The position numbers and the translations under genes are program-made. A stretch of DNA of 64,000 nt from Isoetes taiwanensis (lineage: Eukaryota > Streptophyta > Lycopodiopsida > Isoetales > Isoetaceae): positions 5,916,488-5,980,487 of the forward strand of contig JAJEKV010000053.1 in NCBI GenBank assembly GCA_021234155.1, given 5' to 3'. The notes below the pieces were generated by a model. That model was not told the DNA's origin. It searched no databases and saw only the letters and a program-made list of their open reading frames with translations. Of the stretch, positions 22,030 through 32,914 are shown in pieces; within the stretch, counting starts at the first letter, position 1, and each line of letters starts with the position of its first letter.

Positions 22030-22058
22030 CTAGAAACGTATGCCCGGCGATGCCGAGC
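22030..22058 (-). mobile_element. Helitron 3' end, minus strand
   Basis: The minus strand reads a hairpin GCTCGGCATCGCCGGGC, then ATACGTTT, then CTAG followed by T. It is the same family as the plus-strand end at 22018 and points towards it, with only 11 bp (TTCCATTGAAA) between the two. The body extends rightwards. Confidence 0.75.
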
Positions 22059-22059
22059 A

Positions 22060-23029
22060 TAAATGCCTTTTGTTTTTATGGATAGCCAGGCATTAACTGC
22101 CTTTTGTGTGTTATGCTAGCGTATGAATTGCGTTTTGTGTGTCTTTGATGGCCTTTTGTGTCTTATGGCTAGTGCCTTATGTGTGTTATATTATGGCTAG
22201 CACGTACTAATGCTTTTTATCTTCTAAAGCTATTGTGCAATAATTAGCTCTTGTAGTTGTTAACTAATTTGTTTGTCTTCCCTTGTGGTAGTGGACGATA
22301 GGTGAAACAATGGATGATAGGAAACTTGTGTCTTTCACTGTAGAATCCTGCATGTCAAAAAGAACTTCTAGACTGATGAGGCTTCTAGAACTAAATCCAC
22401 ATGTCATATGTTTTCCAAAAGCAATGCTGGACACATAAGGTTCTAACTAACCTCCCTATTATCTTGGGGATAATTGAAGTTAATAGACACCTTTAGAGAG
22501 AAATTGCATTTGCATAGCGTGATGGGCAAAAAATGTGGACATGAAAGAAGGAAAAAAAGAAGTAAACAGGTGCCCAATTTTTTATACGTAAGTTGCAATA
22601 GAAACCTTATTGCTGATATTTATAAAAGGTGATTGCATTCACATCCTATAGAGTCCTCACTCTGAGACAGAAGTCTAGAATCTATAGCCAATGTCCAATT
22701 GCATCTTTTCAAATGTTAGTGTCTAATAAGCATTTACCTATTTTTCAAATTCTCCACAAAATATTTTTCAAACTACCTTTGAGATTATGGTAGACCACAT
22801 AAAAACGTGTGGCAAGCATGAATATCTTGTGGCAAGTTCTGGTAATTGAAGTTAGAAGTTAAACATCTTCATTTTTAGGGAGCAATTGCACTTCTAATGA
22901 AGTATTTCACTTATTAATTGTATTTCTAGAAAAGGTATTATGATGTGCATGCAAGAAATAGCATTTCAGGTAATTGATAGCACAAATGCTAAAATTGGTC
23001 GATTTAACTTCTTGTAACAATCAAATAAG
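22060..23029. other. No gene seen
   Basis: The sequence is AT-rich and has no convincing frame. It is probably the body of the minus-strand Helitron ending at 22030. Confidence 0.4.
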
Positions 23030-23232
23030 AATATGTAGCATAATGACAGGGGGTTTTCTTTGTGTTTTTGTACGCTTTTCACAAAGGTTTTCCTAAGATT
23101 TCATGGCATATTCGAATGGATGTACTAATGCGTACATCTAGAGTGCACCATTTCTTAGTCGTTGATTTTACTTTTTTTTTTCAATGGTCCAACATCCAAG
23201 GGCTCACAACAAAAGCCCTCTTTTTATTTTGG
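23030..23232. repeat. Left terminal inverted repeat of the 6.8-kb block
   Basis: It is complementary to 29642-29844. Shared landmarks are GGGGGTTTTCTTTGTG, ATGGATGTACTAATGCGT and ACAAAAGCCCTCTTTTTA. Confidence 0.85.
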
Positions 23233-23325
23233 TTGCCATTTTCAGAGTTTTGCATGCAAACATAGTGCCATGTTTTAGGGTTATTTTAGGGTTAGGACAA
23301 CGCCATTCCTTTCTTCTATTCGGAC

Positions 23326-23720
23326 ATGGAAGACGAAGAACAACAGGATATGGTCTCTCTTCTGGAATCGACTTCTCTGCTCTCATATTCTGGAACAGAT
23401 ACGGCTCCCCAACACCTCCTTTCCAAGCTTCAGGAAGCATTTCTCTCGGATAGACATGGCGGAGTTAAGATCCCTTGGGAAGAACTAGCCCAAAGAAGAA
23501 TACAATTAGGGGACATCGTCAATGGCTTGTCCAGCATTATGGAACAGGGGATGGGCTCTGGCGTAACAGCAGGTAGAGTGTATCTCGCATTATTACTAGC
23601 TCGGGAATCGCCCATCTACAGCCTTTTTAGCCCCCTTGCATTTCAAACCCTTTTCCGTTGTATTAGATGTTCATGCAAGCCCACTGTAAAGCCTTCCAAC
23701 GATGAGGCAGGGCCTTCTAA
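23326..23720 (+). pseudogene. CAP-D3-like (condensin II subunit) N-terminal exon, captured
   Basis: The ATG at 23326 follows a leader that looks like a plant 5' UTR (TTTTAGGGTTAGG). About 130 residues follow, mostly helical, including VTAGRVYLALLLARESPIYS and LFSPLAFQTLFRCIR. These resemble the N-terminal helical-repeat region of plant condensin-II subunit D3, where a similar 'xVYLxLLLxPxxPxFxLFxPxxFLxLLRxIR' pattern occurs. The exon ends at a GT donor near 23730. The rest of CAP-D3 (over 1,000 residues) is missing, and the next exon downstream is COI1-like, so this is a captured piece. The family name rests on memory of the pattern and could be wrong. Confidence 0.45.
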
Positions 23721-23807
23721 TTATCAGGGTAATCAAGGTTTTGTCTTTTAAAGACCACCAGGATACCTCAGTTAATTCTGTTTCTCTTTTCATGTTTCTA
23801 TATAGGT

Positions 23808-24330
23808 GCGAAACATCATTGGAGATGCAAGGTTTGAAGTGCTTGGCAACCATTGTAAAAAGTTTAGGAGTCTTCGGATTGAAAATTTAGAGGACCAGCA
23901 TGGTTTTGTATCACATCGGGGGCTACTTTATCTGGCTCAAAACTGCAGATGTTTATAGTCCGTTGCAATTTATGCATCAAATATCACCAGTTCAGCATTA
24001 TCTGCATTCGGAGAGTCGTGTCCAAACTTGGTGGACTTCAGAATAGCTTTATTAGAGAGTGACATGAGAACCACACCTTCATTTGATGATGTCGTGAAGA
24101 ATTTGCTAGAGGGATGTTCAAATATGGTTCGTTTGACTATTTATATACGCCATGGTGGACTTACAAATGAAGGTTTAGCCCACATTGGCTTAGGAAGCTT
24201 GAACTCAGGGATTGTCTTATTACTGAGGCTGGAATTGCAGCCACAGTTAGATCGTTTGAAGTTGAAGTGCTCAAGTATTTATGTTCATTTCAGAGTTTAT
24301 ACCCATCCATTTAAGTTGACTTGCAATTCT
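23808..24330 (+). pseudogene. COI1-like F-box/LRR receptor pseudogene
   Basis: After a TATATAG acceptor comes a frame with IIGDARFEVLGNHCKKF, RSLRIENLEDQHGFVSHRG and LLYLAQNC, then a TAG stop. It continues with FGESCPNLVDFRIALLESD, NLLEGCSNMVRL and IRHGGLTNEGLAHIGL, then, after a frame change near 24190, LRDCLITEAGIAATVRSFEV. These match consecutive leucine-rich repeats of COI1, the jasmonate receptor subunit of an SCF ubiquitin ligase. The F-box, the first repeats and the C-terminus are absent. The stop and the frame shifts make it non-functional. It sits behind the CAP-D3-like exon and could form a chimeric transcript with it. Confidence 0.8.
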
Positions 24331-24489
24331 ATAACACCCTATGCAAGGCAAATCTTAACTCGATATACTTGTGAAGATGTTTGATTATTCCCCACAACAT
24401 ATGTATCCAAGATGGCATTTTTTAAATATACGACAACACATGTGCCATGGCAAAGCACATGGTTTAAGTGCTCTTCTCAACTATATTGT

Positions 24490-24700
24490 TTTAGGCAAGG
24501 CCTTGAAGGGGCCAAAATTTTTTTAATCTAACACAAACCATTACATCTAATATTTCCAAGTGTGATATAATGTTTGTTTTTTTGCCCTGAAGGGGCAAAT
24601 TTTTTTTTAAAGTTATAACACAAACCATTACATTACACACCTTAAAATTAAATTCCCCCTTAAACCCCCTTTTGTTTGGGTGCATATTCACACGGAGGGT
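24490..24700. repeat. MITE-like repeat with GGCC hairpin, copy 1
   Basis: The minus strand holds CCAAACAAAAGGGGG, a TTTAAGGGGGAATTTAATTT-like stretch, a doubled CAAACCATTACAT motif in complement, and GGCCCCTTCAAGGCC at the end. It is an inverted relative of 27690-27842. Confidence 0.6.
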
Positions 24701-25941
24701 GACGTAGGGCAGTAAACATGTACTTGTAAGCAATAATTCAAATAAGAACAGTCAATATCAGAAGAGTACATGAGATTACTATGATTAGCTCACCACTGCA
24801 AGCAAATTTTTGAAAGAACAAAGTAGTTCAATGTTGTCTGCTTGCAATTGAACGATTTTCCATATACCATAATTTTTATGTACAATAGAAAGCCAAAACA
24901 ATGAAACTCAGCTATGAATTTTCTTCATTCTGAAATTGCAAGGCAACACTATTGCAAAGTTGAGAAAGAAAGAACTAACTTGACACTTCAAAGAATTTGA
25001 AGATGATATACATAGTTCTTGATCTTTTTGTTTCTATTGCGTTATGTGTCAAGGTCTATGCCACCCCTGTTTCTTAACCTGCAAAGAGATAACTGAATAA
25101 AGGATTGAGCAAAAGTACTTACTGAGACACAATGGCTAAGGAACTCTGACTCTCGCTGGTTTGTTCTGTTCACAAACATGTTTTTTACATATCAATATCA
25201 GCCCTGGATTTAAAGCATAAAAAGTTTCAGACAAATCCAATGAAACATGTTGGGTGTTGAAATGTGGCTCACTATTGTGTTGCCATGATAAGTTAAAACC
25301 CAGGAGATCATGGCACTTTTACAAAGTTTGTGACTATTTTTTGCACTAACTTTCCCTTGAAATGAGGTAAACATTCCATAATGTCAGAAGGAAATGTGGA
25401 AAGAACTGCAAGACTTTTCCAGACATTTGCCCTTTCAGCACAACCAACCTTTTTGTATTATACTATAAATAGAATAGAATAGAATAGAATACATTAATGT
25501 CCCTTGTGCCGCGAGGCCTCTGGACTTGTGTAGCATGGGCGAGCTCCCTAAAAGGGCGCTACTAGCACATCACGCTGTTATGATGTAGCCTTTTCTGAAG
25601 GCTGACTTTTTTCTATTATTACCAGCATCCCGCTTTACTTCGGCTTCGTGGCCGTGCAGTGATGCTTCGCTATCAACAACTTTGAGCTGTACACATTGTG
25701 GATTCCACTGTCCCACCTTTAATAGTGGGTTAGATTATGAATCCTTAGTTTTTGATGTACCAGAACTCGAATGTGGAAATAGAACACCAGCCGGTGGGTT
25801 GTACCCGCTCTATCCTGGTGGTCGGTCGGAGCCCCCTCACTGTCCCGACACTTAGTTCCTTTCCTTTTTTACAATTATTCTGCATAGTCTTGGTGCCCAA
25901 AGTGGTGCCCAGCGGCAACAGAGTCGCGCTGTCCTGGACGA

Positions 25942-26031
25942 CATTAGTGACGCCGATTACTATCAGGATTAAAAAACCCCGCCCCGAAGGGTTTTCGGGG
26001 AAAAACCTTAATAGTAATGGGCTCACTAATG
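25942..26031 (-). ncRNA. ENE-like triple-helix RNA stability element, copy 1
   Basis: On the minus strand, CATTAGTGA pairs with TCACTAATG and ATTACTAT pairs with ATAGTAAT. Inside lies AAGG-UUUUU-CCCCG, then AAAA, then CCC-UUCG-GGG, then CGGGG-UUUUUU-AAUCC. This gives two GC-rich stems around a U5/U6 internal loop and a stable UUCG cap. That is the architecture of ENE elements, which clamp an A-rich tract or poly(A) tail as a U.A-U triple helix and block RNA decay; such elements are known from plant transposon RNAs. The two short protein frames across it are by-products. No transposon ends could be assigned around this copy. Confidence 0.7.
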
Positions 26032-26048
26032 CCCAAAATTATTATTAT

Positions 26049-26165
26049 CAGATCCTTTTTCCATCATGTTGGATTTTGGATTTCCGATGCCACATCCTTT
26101 TTCCATCTGGTGGATTTTGGATTTCCGATGCCACATCCTTTTTCCATGTAGTGGATTTTGGATTC
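26049..26165. repeat. ~50-bp tandem repeat, three copies
   Basis: Units built on GGATTTTGGATTTCCGATGC and CACATCCTTTTTCCAT repeat three times, the first and last partial. Confidence 0.8.
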
Positions 26166-26348
26166 CCATACTGCCGTTCATTTATAGCATCCATCCTTAT
26201 AGCCTGCTGCCACCGCCATGAACCCCCCAATACACTGTATATTATCTCACTTTATTCTGAGCTTCACTGAATTGAATCAAGATTTATAACTGGCACATAA
26301 CGCATGACTGGCTTTTATTATATTTTTGTCTTAATTAACTGTATGCAG

Positions 26349-26465
26349 GCAAAGTGGGCCGAAATAACCGAAATAACCTGCCGAAACCCCCTTCGCCGAT
26401 TAGAGAGTAGCTCGATTTGTGGCTGCGAGGACCTTGCTAGCTCGTCCTCCAATTCTTATGTTACA
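26349..26465 (+). pseudogene. Possible captured exon, family unknown
   Basis: An exon-like stretch lies between a TGTATGCAG acceptor and a GTAAGC donor. It encodes AKWAEITEITCRNPLRRLES and SSICGCEDLASSSSNSYVT. It lies inside the 6.8-kb block next to other captured pieces. Nothing else in 26.5-29.6 kb can be supported as a gene, despite several short open frames (27025-27210, 28344-28674, 29016-29258). Confidence 0.35.
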
Positions 26466-27689
26466 GTAAGCTATCTTCAGATCCTGTTATTTCTGCTGCA
26501 TGCTTTCCTGACTTACGAACACACCGAATCACCGAATCTATTGTGTCGGCACTGGCCTTGAAATGTATATTCATACAAAATCCTCCATCATACAAATCCG
26601 GTAGCTCCTAGCATCTAGTGCCATTGTTAATGCCTTGAAGTAAGAGGGGAGCAAGCACTATGAAATGGGCCTTTGATCCGAAAAAGATTTGCTCTTACAA
26701 AAAGTCTCGTTTTCCACAACCTGTATCTTACCCAATGAAGCCATTAGAATCCTCAAATCTCTCTGTTATGAGAGAGATTTATCAAAGAAAGAGCCCAGCA
26801 AATCCACGAAGTTAACAATACGAAAATTTTAGAGAGTACGAAAAGGAAAATCATTACAGAATATGAGATTACAGAAATTTCATGGGCTAAAAACCGTCTG
26901 TTCTTCCTGCACTACATCTCTGTTTTGCATGAAATACCAGCGAAGTTGGAGACGTAACCCAAAGGCGACCACCACCACTGCCAAAGCCTGAAGTTTCAAC
27001 AAAATCCCTTTCTCAAAGCCGATAGTGCTTCCTCGGATTTGTTCCTTCCTCAAATCTCCTTCATGCCGACTGCATCAGCGTCCTGTGTTCTGTTTGTGTG
27101 GTGTTGCAGCTAAACTATGCTTCAATATAGAATATCCTCCCTATAGAGATCTGAAAAAACTGAAAATGGAGCTAAAAAACTCCAGAAGGACACTTTTCAT
27201 CTATTTCTGATTCTGCACAGCATCTAATGCAGTAAATAGTATAAATGGCCTTTGTATTCCTTTGGTTGGTGTTGCGCTTCTTCCTGCTCTGTTTTTTCAA
27301 AGAGAAAAATGTATTCGCCCAAAGAAATATTAACTTCTTTATGGTAGCTCATATTCTCATGAGAACAAAAGCGTTTACTGTAAATTATGGAACTCCATTA
27401 TGTGCAAAATAAAAGCTAGAAGTACCTTTACAGTACATATTTTGAGGCAGCATTGCACCAGCTATTCAAGTAAAATCTGTAATTCTCTCTTCAATCCATA
27501 GTATAACACTCACAACATGCATGATCTCCACCTATATTAAAAATATATTTATAATACATATACAAAATTAACACCATTAAGTACATTCTCTCAAACCTTA
27601 CAGTATTTTGCAGACCTTAATATATAGTATACAAAAACTTGTACATGCATACCCGACAAACGAGGATCCCTATGTATGGTCCAGATCTT

Positions 27690-27842
27690 GGAATAAAGGG
27701 CAAATATGCACCCAAACCAAAGGGGGTTTAAGGGGGATTTTAATTTAAATGTGTTAAATACAATGGTTTATGTTAATAATGTTAATGGTAGTTGTGTGTT
27801 GATTGTTATATTAAAAAAAAATTTGGGCCCTTCGGGCCCTAA
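27690..27842. repeat. MITE-like repeat with GGGCCC hairpin, copy 2
   Basis: It contains CCAAACCAAAGGGGGTTTA, AGGGGGATTTTAATTT and, at the end, a perfect GGGCCC-TTC-GGGCCC hairpin. It is inverted relative to 24490-24700. A looser relative is at 54730-54935. Confidence 0.6.
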
Positions 27843-29641
27843 CTAAAGCAAACATAGGCAAACTTTATGGGCCTAAATATTAATTACTAAAATATTAATT
27901 ACTAAAAAGCACAATAACATCAAGAAACAAATTATTTCCATTGCAAACAACTATGAATTATTCATTATCTGTAATCTGAATATTGCAATACAAGAATCAT
28001 ATTTACAGGGGATCAAATGCAACGCACCATTCATTCCACTCTAACAGCTATTCTAGAAACACAATGCACAACTGAGCATTGTCACTTTCATTTATAGAGT
28101 GTGAACATGATTTGGAAATATAATCTCAAGAAATATTTCATTGTAATCTCAATTACCTGCATTGCATACCAAGAGTTAGGTTAAGAAAATGCACAGCTAT
28201 AAAAGTAACCAAAACACTTATTAGAGCAGAAGAAGAAATGCAGGTAAGAATGCTTATCTGAAAATGGTCATTAAATCTCTGTTCCAGGGCTTTAGATAGA
28301 ATCGTTATGCTTGATTAACCACAAATTTGATCCACCATCGATCTTAGCACAACTCTGCCAATGATTTGTTTGGAACTTGAATATCACAAATTCTATGCAT
28401 GTCCATCTCTTCAAACAACTCCACCAATGACTGGTTCCCAAATAAGCAATGAAACTTGGACAGGCTAATGAACACAAATAATGCTGAAATTGCTATGTGA
28501 ATGTAACAAAACGACACCGGCAGATGGACTTGTATCACACGAAAAATACTGGGAACACAAGACAGTAATTTTGAGGTAACACAAATCCGCAATAACTTGA
28601 GGTACAACAAATCTGCAAACTGTTGAATCGCCTAGTGCAATGGGGCAGAACAAAGACCTTGCTGCTTCTTTCAACTACCAACCTGGCATACTTATGAATG
28701 AAAGTACACTAAAAACTGTCCCAAAATTGCTCTCCACTACCCAGCACGAACAAGGGTTAAATATGTAAGCTATTCTGACTCATACATTCATCATACACGA
28801 AAGCCATGCTCTCCAAATATCTGCTAACTTCATTTCAATTCCATGGATTTGAAGGACTGCCAATCATAGAAACCTTTCTCTGAATTCTCCATTAAATCCA
28901 GAATCAACAACTAAATCTGAATTGCCTTAGACACACTTAGAATCATAATGACAGATACTTGCCATGTTGTTGCAAAGTAAATGTTGCCAGCTCTTGCCAT
29001 GACAAATGGTATAAGCTATGCTAGATATTCTATTGTAATGCAAATCATTGAATCTCTATCCCAGCAAGTAGGATCAATTGTATAAAACTCAGCAAATATG
29101 GTGTAAATTGCCGCTCCCAACCCTGAAAGAAGTGCCTGCCGTGAACCAAACTGAGCCTTGCAGGAGGAATAGGATAACCTGACAGAGAAGAAACACTGAA
29201 GCCGAGGCTGGTCTGTGCTCCTTCGTAGAAATCTGCAGGAACGAAATAGGCTCTTCAAATGCTCAAAACCATCTCTGATACTTGCTGCCAGTCCACACCT
29301 CTCTCAGGGAAATCTCAGAACATAAACTCTAATGAGAATAGGTTGCACGAAAAGGCCAAGTCCGAACGTCGACCAGAAACCACAAAAAAAAACATGCAGG
29401 AACCGTCTCTGGTGGTCTCTGGTTGCAGCCGATTTGTGGTAGCCCAAACTATAGAGCCAGAGTCTGTGCAGCCGATTCTTGTGGCAGCCACAAGCAAACC
29501 GACAGAAAGGGAAATGCCACGAAGAAAACATCACCGAATTAAACTGTAGGAGACATGGGAAAGATAGTCTAAGGAAAGCTCCCCTGCCCAAGTAAAGAAT
29601 GCCCTAAAATGATATCCACGAGGCTTGCATGTTCAGCCCCT

Positions 29642-29844
29642 AAAATAAAAAGAGGGCTTTTGTTGTGAGCCCTTGGATGTTGGACCATTGAAAAAAAAAA
29701 AAACTAAATCAACGACTAAGAAATGGTGCACTCTAGATGTACGCATTAGTACATCCATTCGAATACGCCATGAAATCTTAGGAAAACCTTTGTGAAAAGC
29801 GTACAAAAACACAAAGAAAACCCCCTGTTATTATGCTACATATT
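29642..29844. repeat. Right terminal inverted repeat of the 6.8-kb block
   Basis: It is complementary to 23030-23232 and ends CCCCCTGTTATTATGC then TACATATT. Confidence 0.85.
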
Positions 29845-29984
29845 AATCTTCATGCAAGACAATTAAACTCCATGAAACAGAAGGGGCTTTTCCAAAGGCA
29901 ATGGGGAACCTAGATTTAAGAGCACAGACATTTCGTAGAATATTTCCATAAAACTCCACTATTGCAAATATAGCCCCAGCATGG

Positions 29985-30995
29985 GAACATTCTTTATTCA
30001 AAGATCTTTATGTGCCTATGTATGCTTCCTTATCTTCAAGTGTATGCCTCCTATATTCAAGTGCTTTCCATCGTAACAGCTCCCATAATGTGGTAACAGC
30101 TCCCATAATGTGCTAGAAAATATTGCTGAAGATAGCTGAGCCCATTGACCTTAATCCAAGCTTTGCCTACAACAAACCAAAATATACATTAAAAGGTGCC
30201 AAAGTCATAATATTGCTTCTTCATTTTCACAGAAACACAGATTTTAGATGCACAACATTGTAAATCAGAGTAAAGAAAGTAAAAGCAAATCAGGAACATG
30301 TTCAAGATGTCTCAAAATTGTTGAGCTCCATTGTCAGAAGTGAAGGACAATAGAATACGCTCCAAAGAAAGAAAACTTGCATATAGAATTTTCAATGTAA
30401 CATTCTTTATTCAAAGATCTTTACATGCCTCTGTATGCCTCCTTATATACAAACGGTTGTTCAGCTCCATTGTTCAGAAGTGAAAGGCAATAGAATACGC
30501 CCATTTTCCACATTGAGCACAGTCGTCCTATTTGCTCAACATTAAAGCTCCACTGGAATTGAAAATCAGAGTAGCTAACATCGCACACCACAACGACCAT
30601 AAGCAGAAATTATGGCATCCAGGAAACTAAATCAGGTTGTGGCATCTGGTGAAAGAATTGTGATACCTAATCTAGGGATCCACAATAACCTGAAAGAATA
30701 GCATTCCAAGATACAATATCTTGCTGGGGCATATCCTGAAAGAGTTCCATTGCCTTCAAGATTTGACCCTGTAGGATATATGCTGTGTCCATAGTATTCC
30801 ATGAAGAGTTAAGCCAATTGCATTCTTATCCTGTTTACCATGGATTTGATGAAAAGATCTAATGGCTACAAACCCGTGCAAATAGGTCTTCCATGAAGAC
30901 ATGTTACGTTCTGGCATTTTTTACAAAGAAGCCAAATGCATTCTTCTGCTGCTTACCATGGATTTGGTGAAAAGATCTGATGGCTACAAACCTAT
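29985..30995. repeat. Region of diverged local duplications, no gene seen
   Basis: TAACATTCTTTATTCAAAGA occurs near 29985 and near 30398 with similar flanks. A second pair around TTTACCATGGATTTGATGAA and CTTACCATGGATTTGGTGAA lies near 30835 and 30950. No reading frame is convincing. Confidence 0.55.
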
Positions 30996-31094
30996 GCAAA
31001 ATCGACAGCACATCTCCTACCTTGGGTTTCTGATTTGGATTCGTGATTTCTGATAGTTGTGTCTTATGACATATTGATTATGCAAACTACACAG

Positions 31095-31500
31095 TTGGAA
31101 ATGGCCAATCTCCAGGACCAACGATTCATCTAACCAGAGGAGACAGAGTTATCATAAATGTGACCAATTTAGTTCCAACCAACATCACAATTCACTGGTG
31201 AGTCTGTTAGGTATTCTGCTTAAGGAACCCTAACCCTTCTAAGTATACCAAAATGATTGACTTGTTTTCTGCGGGCATGGAATGGAATAAATCAAAGACA
31301 CATCCCGCGGATGGGGCTGCATATATATCACAATGTCCAATTCAAACCGGCGGTCGAATGCGTATACAACTTTTCTCGTGCTTTGGATCAACGAGGGAAC
31401 TCTGTTTTGCCATGTGCATATATCCCGGCTAAGGGGCACGATCTATGGAGCAATTGTTATAGACCCTCCCCTACTAATAAAAGTCTTCCATGTCCAATGC
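31095..31500 (+). pseudogene. Laccase (multicopper oxidase) pseudogene fragment
   Basis: The first block (31095-31197), after a CTACACAG acceptor, reads GNGQSPGPTIHLTRGDRV then NVTNLVPTNITIHW. This is the start of the first cupredoxin domain, ending at the first copper-ligand His, and is cut by a GTGAGT donor. A second block (about 31270-31500) gives DGAAYISQCPIQTGG and then, in another frame, EGTLFCHVHISRLRGTIYGA. This is the family's WHAHxxWLRATxxGA region with the Trp lost and the frame broken; the acceptor before it is mutated. Laccases oxidise phenolics and lignin precursors in the cell wall. Only two exons remain, so this is a relic or a captured piece. Confidence 0.85.
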
Positions 31501-32831
31501 CCGATGGAGACCATGTTCGACCGGGTATAAATAGACAACCGAATCGGATTGCCTTTTTCAACATTTTCTCGTATGGGAGATTTTTTCTTATCTAGGGTTC
31601 AGATTTCATATCTGATCAATTGGCTCTTGATTTTGTAGGGTAATGGTGGAATGCCGATATTCGTGAGGTTGAAAGCGAGCGATAAATGGAAATGGCTTTG
31701 CTTTATTCGATGCTTATCGATCAACGGTTTCCCTAGACCCCTCTATAAGCTGTTTCGGCATTGGTAAATCAATCATACAAATTCACAACCAATTCAATTT
31801 TGATTTGTGCATAGTTTTAAATGATGGAATATCATGTATCTGTAAGAACGGAAAAAATGGCAAGCCAAAGGCTTACCAAGAAATGTGTTCTAATCTTATG
31901 ATTACTGGTAGTCAGCTGGAGCAAACCTGATGTGGAAATTAAAGCAATCCGCCTCCAACTTTTTAGATAGAAAAATATGTTTTCCCATCAGAGAGGGATG
32001 GGTCCATGATATGGTAGCCACATGCACCCCATATTTCTGCAAGAGAAACATCCAGTTGAAGACTCAATAATCACATGCAACTCCGAAAAGCCATAACACA
32101 TCCATCTACAATATATAAACCCGACAAACCTCACTTCGTCTAACAGTCTTTGTGCTTCTATTGTCCAAGAAATGGATGGAAGATCCAAGAATCCCTAGAA
32201 GATCTGCTCAACAAAGCACATGAAAAACGTGAAGAAAGTTAACAAATAGGGAAAAATACCATTTCAAGTCTGCCCTGAAATAATGTCGTATCATACACCG
32301 CAAAACTCCATAGAACATAAGAGACCTATCACATTCTGCATTCCATTCTCCTGTTTGTAGAAGAATGCCAGGAAAAGGAGTGGTGAGTCTGCATTCCATG
32401 ACCACGAACGAAAACTCTTAGAATTTTGATGCATTTTATGGCAAAATACTTACGACTATGATGTTGTTCTTGTTCTTAGTAGAAGACGAACGTGCCCAAG
32501 TTGTTAAATGAACGGGTCTTGCAAGTTTAGGGTAGATCCCGTAAACAAAGAGAAATAAAAAAGCAGAATAGGCTCACCTTAAACGAAATGCAAAATCCGA
32601 CATAGAGGACCCATCTCAAGAATTTGTGGTGCACAAAGAGAGTGAGCAATTCTGAAATGCCCAAATCTTGACGCACCCAAGTCACCGAAAACCTTGAGCT
32701 TCAGAAATTCGAATACGAATTTCTTCGCACGAATGCAGAGAGATGGTAGCATTGAAAGATGTGATGGTAGCATTGAAAGATGTGGGGCAGCGGGATTCAA
32801 AATTGCATTTGCGTCCCGCAAGCGACAGAAG

Positions 32832-32865
32832 AGAACGCCGCATGTGTCTACACATGCGGCGTTCT
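32832..32865. repeat. CpG-rich hairpin, GAACGCCGCATG family, copy 1
   Basis: AGAACGCCGCATGTG and its perfect complement flank TCTA. A related hairpin with similar right-hand flank (GGC then CG) is at 39924-39957. Probably a transposon end. The sequence 31600-32830 shows no gene. Confidence 0.7.
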
Positions 32866-32914
32866 GGCTCGAAAATCAAAGCCATCCTATTTTAATAAAG
32901 AAGCCAGAACACAA

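Larger units (their letters stand above)
23030..29844. mobile_element. 6.8-kb block with ~200-bp terminal inverted repeats carrying gene pieces
   Basis: The left end (23030-23232) and the right end (29642-29844) are inverted copies, about 93-95% identical by eye, both starting AATATGTAGCATAAT and then ACAGGGGGTTTTC. Long inverted ends around captured host exons fit a Mutator-like 'Pack' element. I could not find a 9-11-bp target duplication (left flank TCAAATAAG, right flank AATCTTCAT), so an inverted duplication is not excluded. The inside holds a CAP-D3-like exon, a COI1-like pseudogene, an unassigned exon, two MITE-like repeats and an ENE-like element. Confidence 0.55.

Noticed and set aside
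25745-26026. Protein frames sharing ENPxGRGFLI at 25.9 and 43.7 kb as a conserved protein
   Set aside because: The shared stretch is explained by the ENE-like RNA core; the frames diverge completely outside it and the starts are not ATG.
25942-26031. ENE-like core as a bacterial-type terminator or a hammerhead/twister ribozyme
   Set aside because: No CUGAUGA/GAAA or twister core is present; the U-rich tracts lie opposite each other inside the stem and not only after it.
23030-29844. Target-site duplication for the inverted-repeat block
   Set aside because: Candidate flanks TCAAATAAG and AATCTTCAT do not match, so no duplication is claimed.
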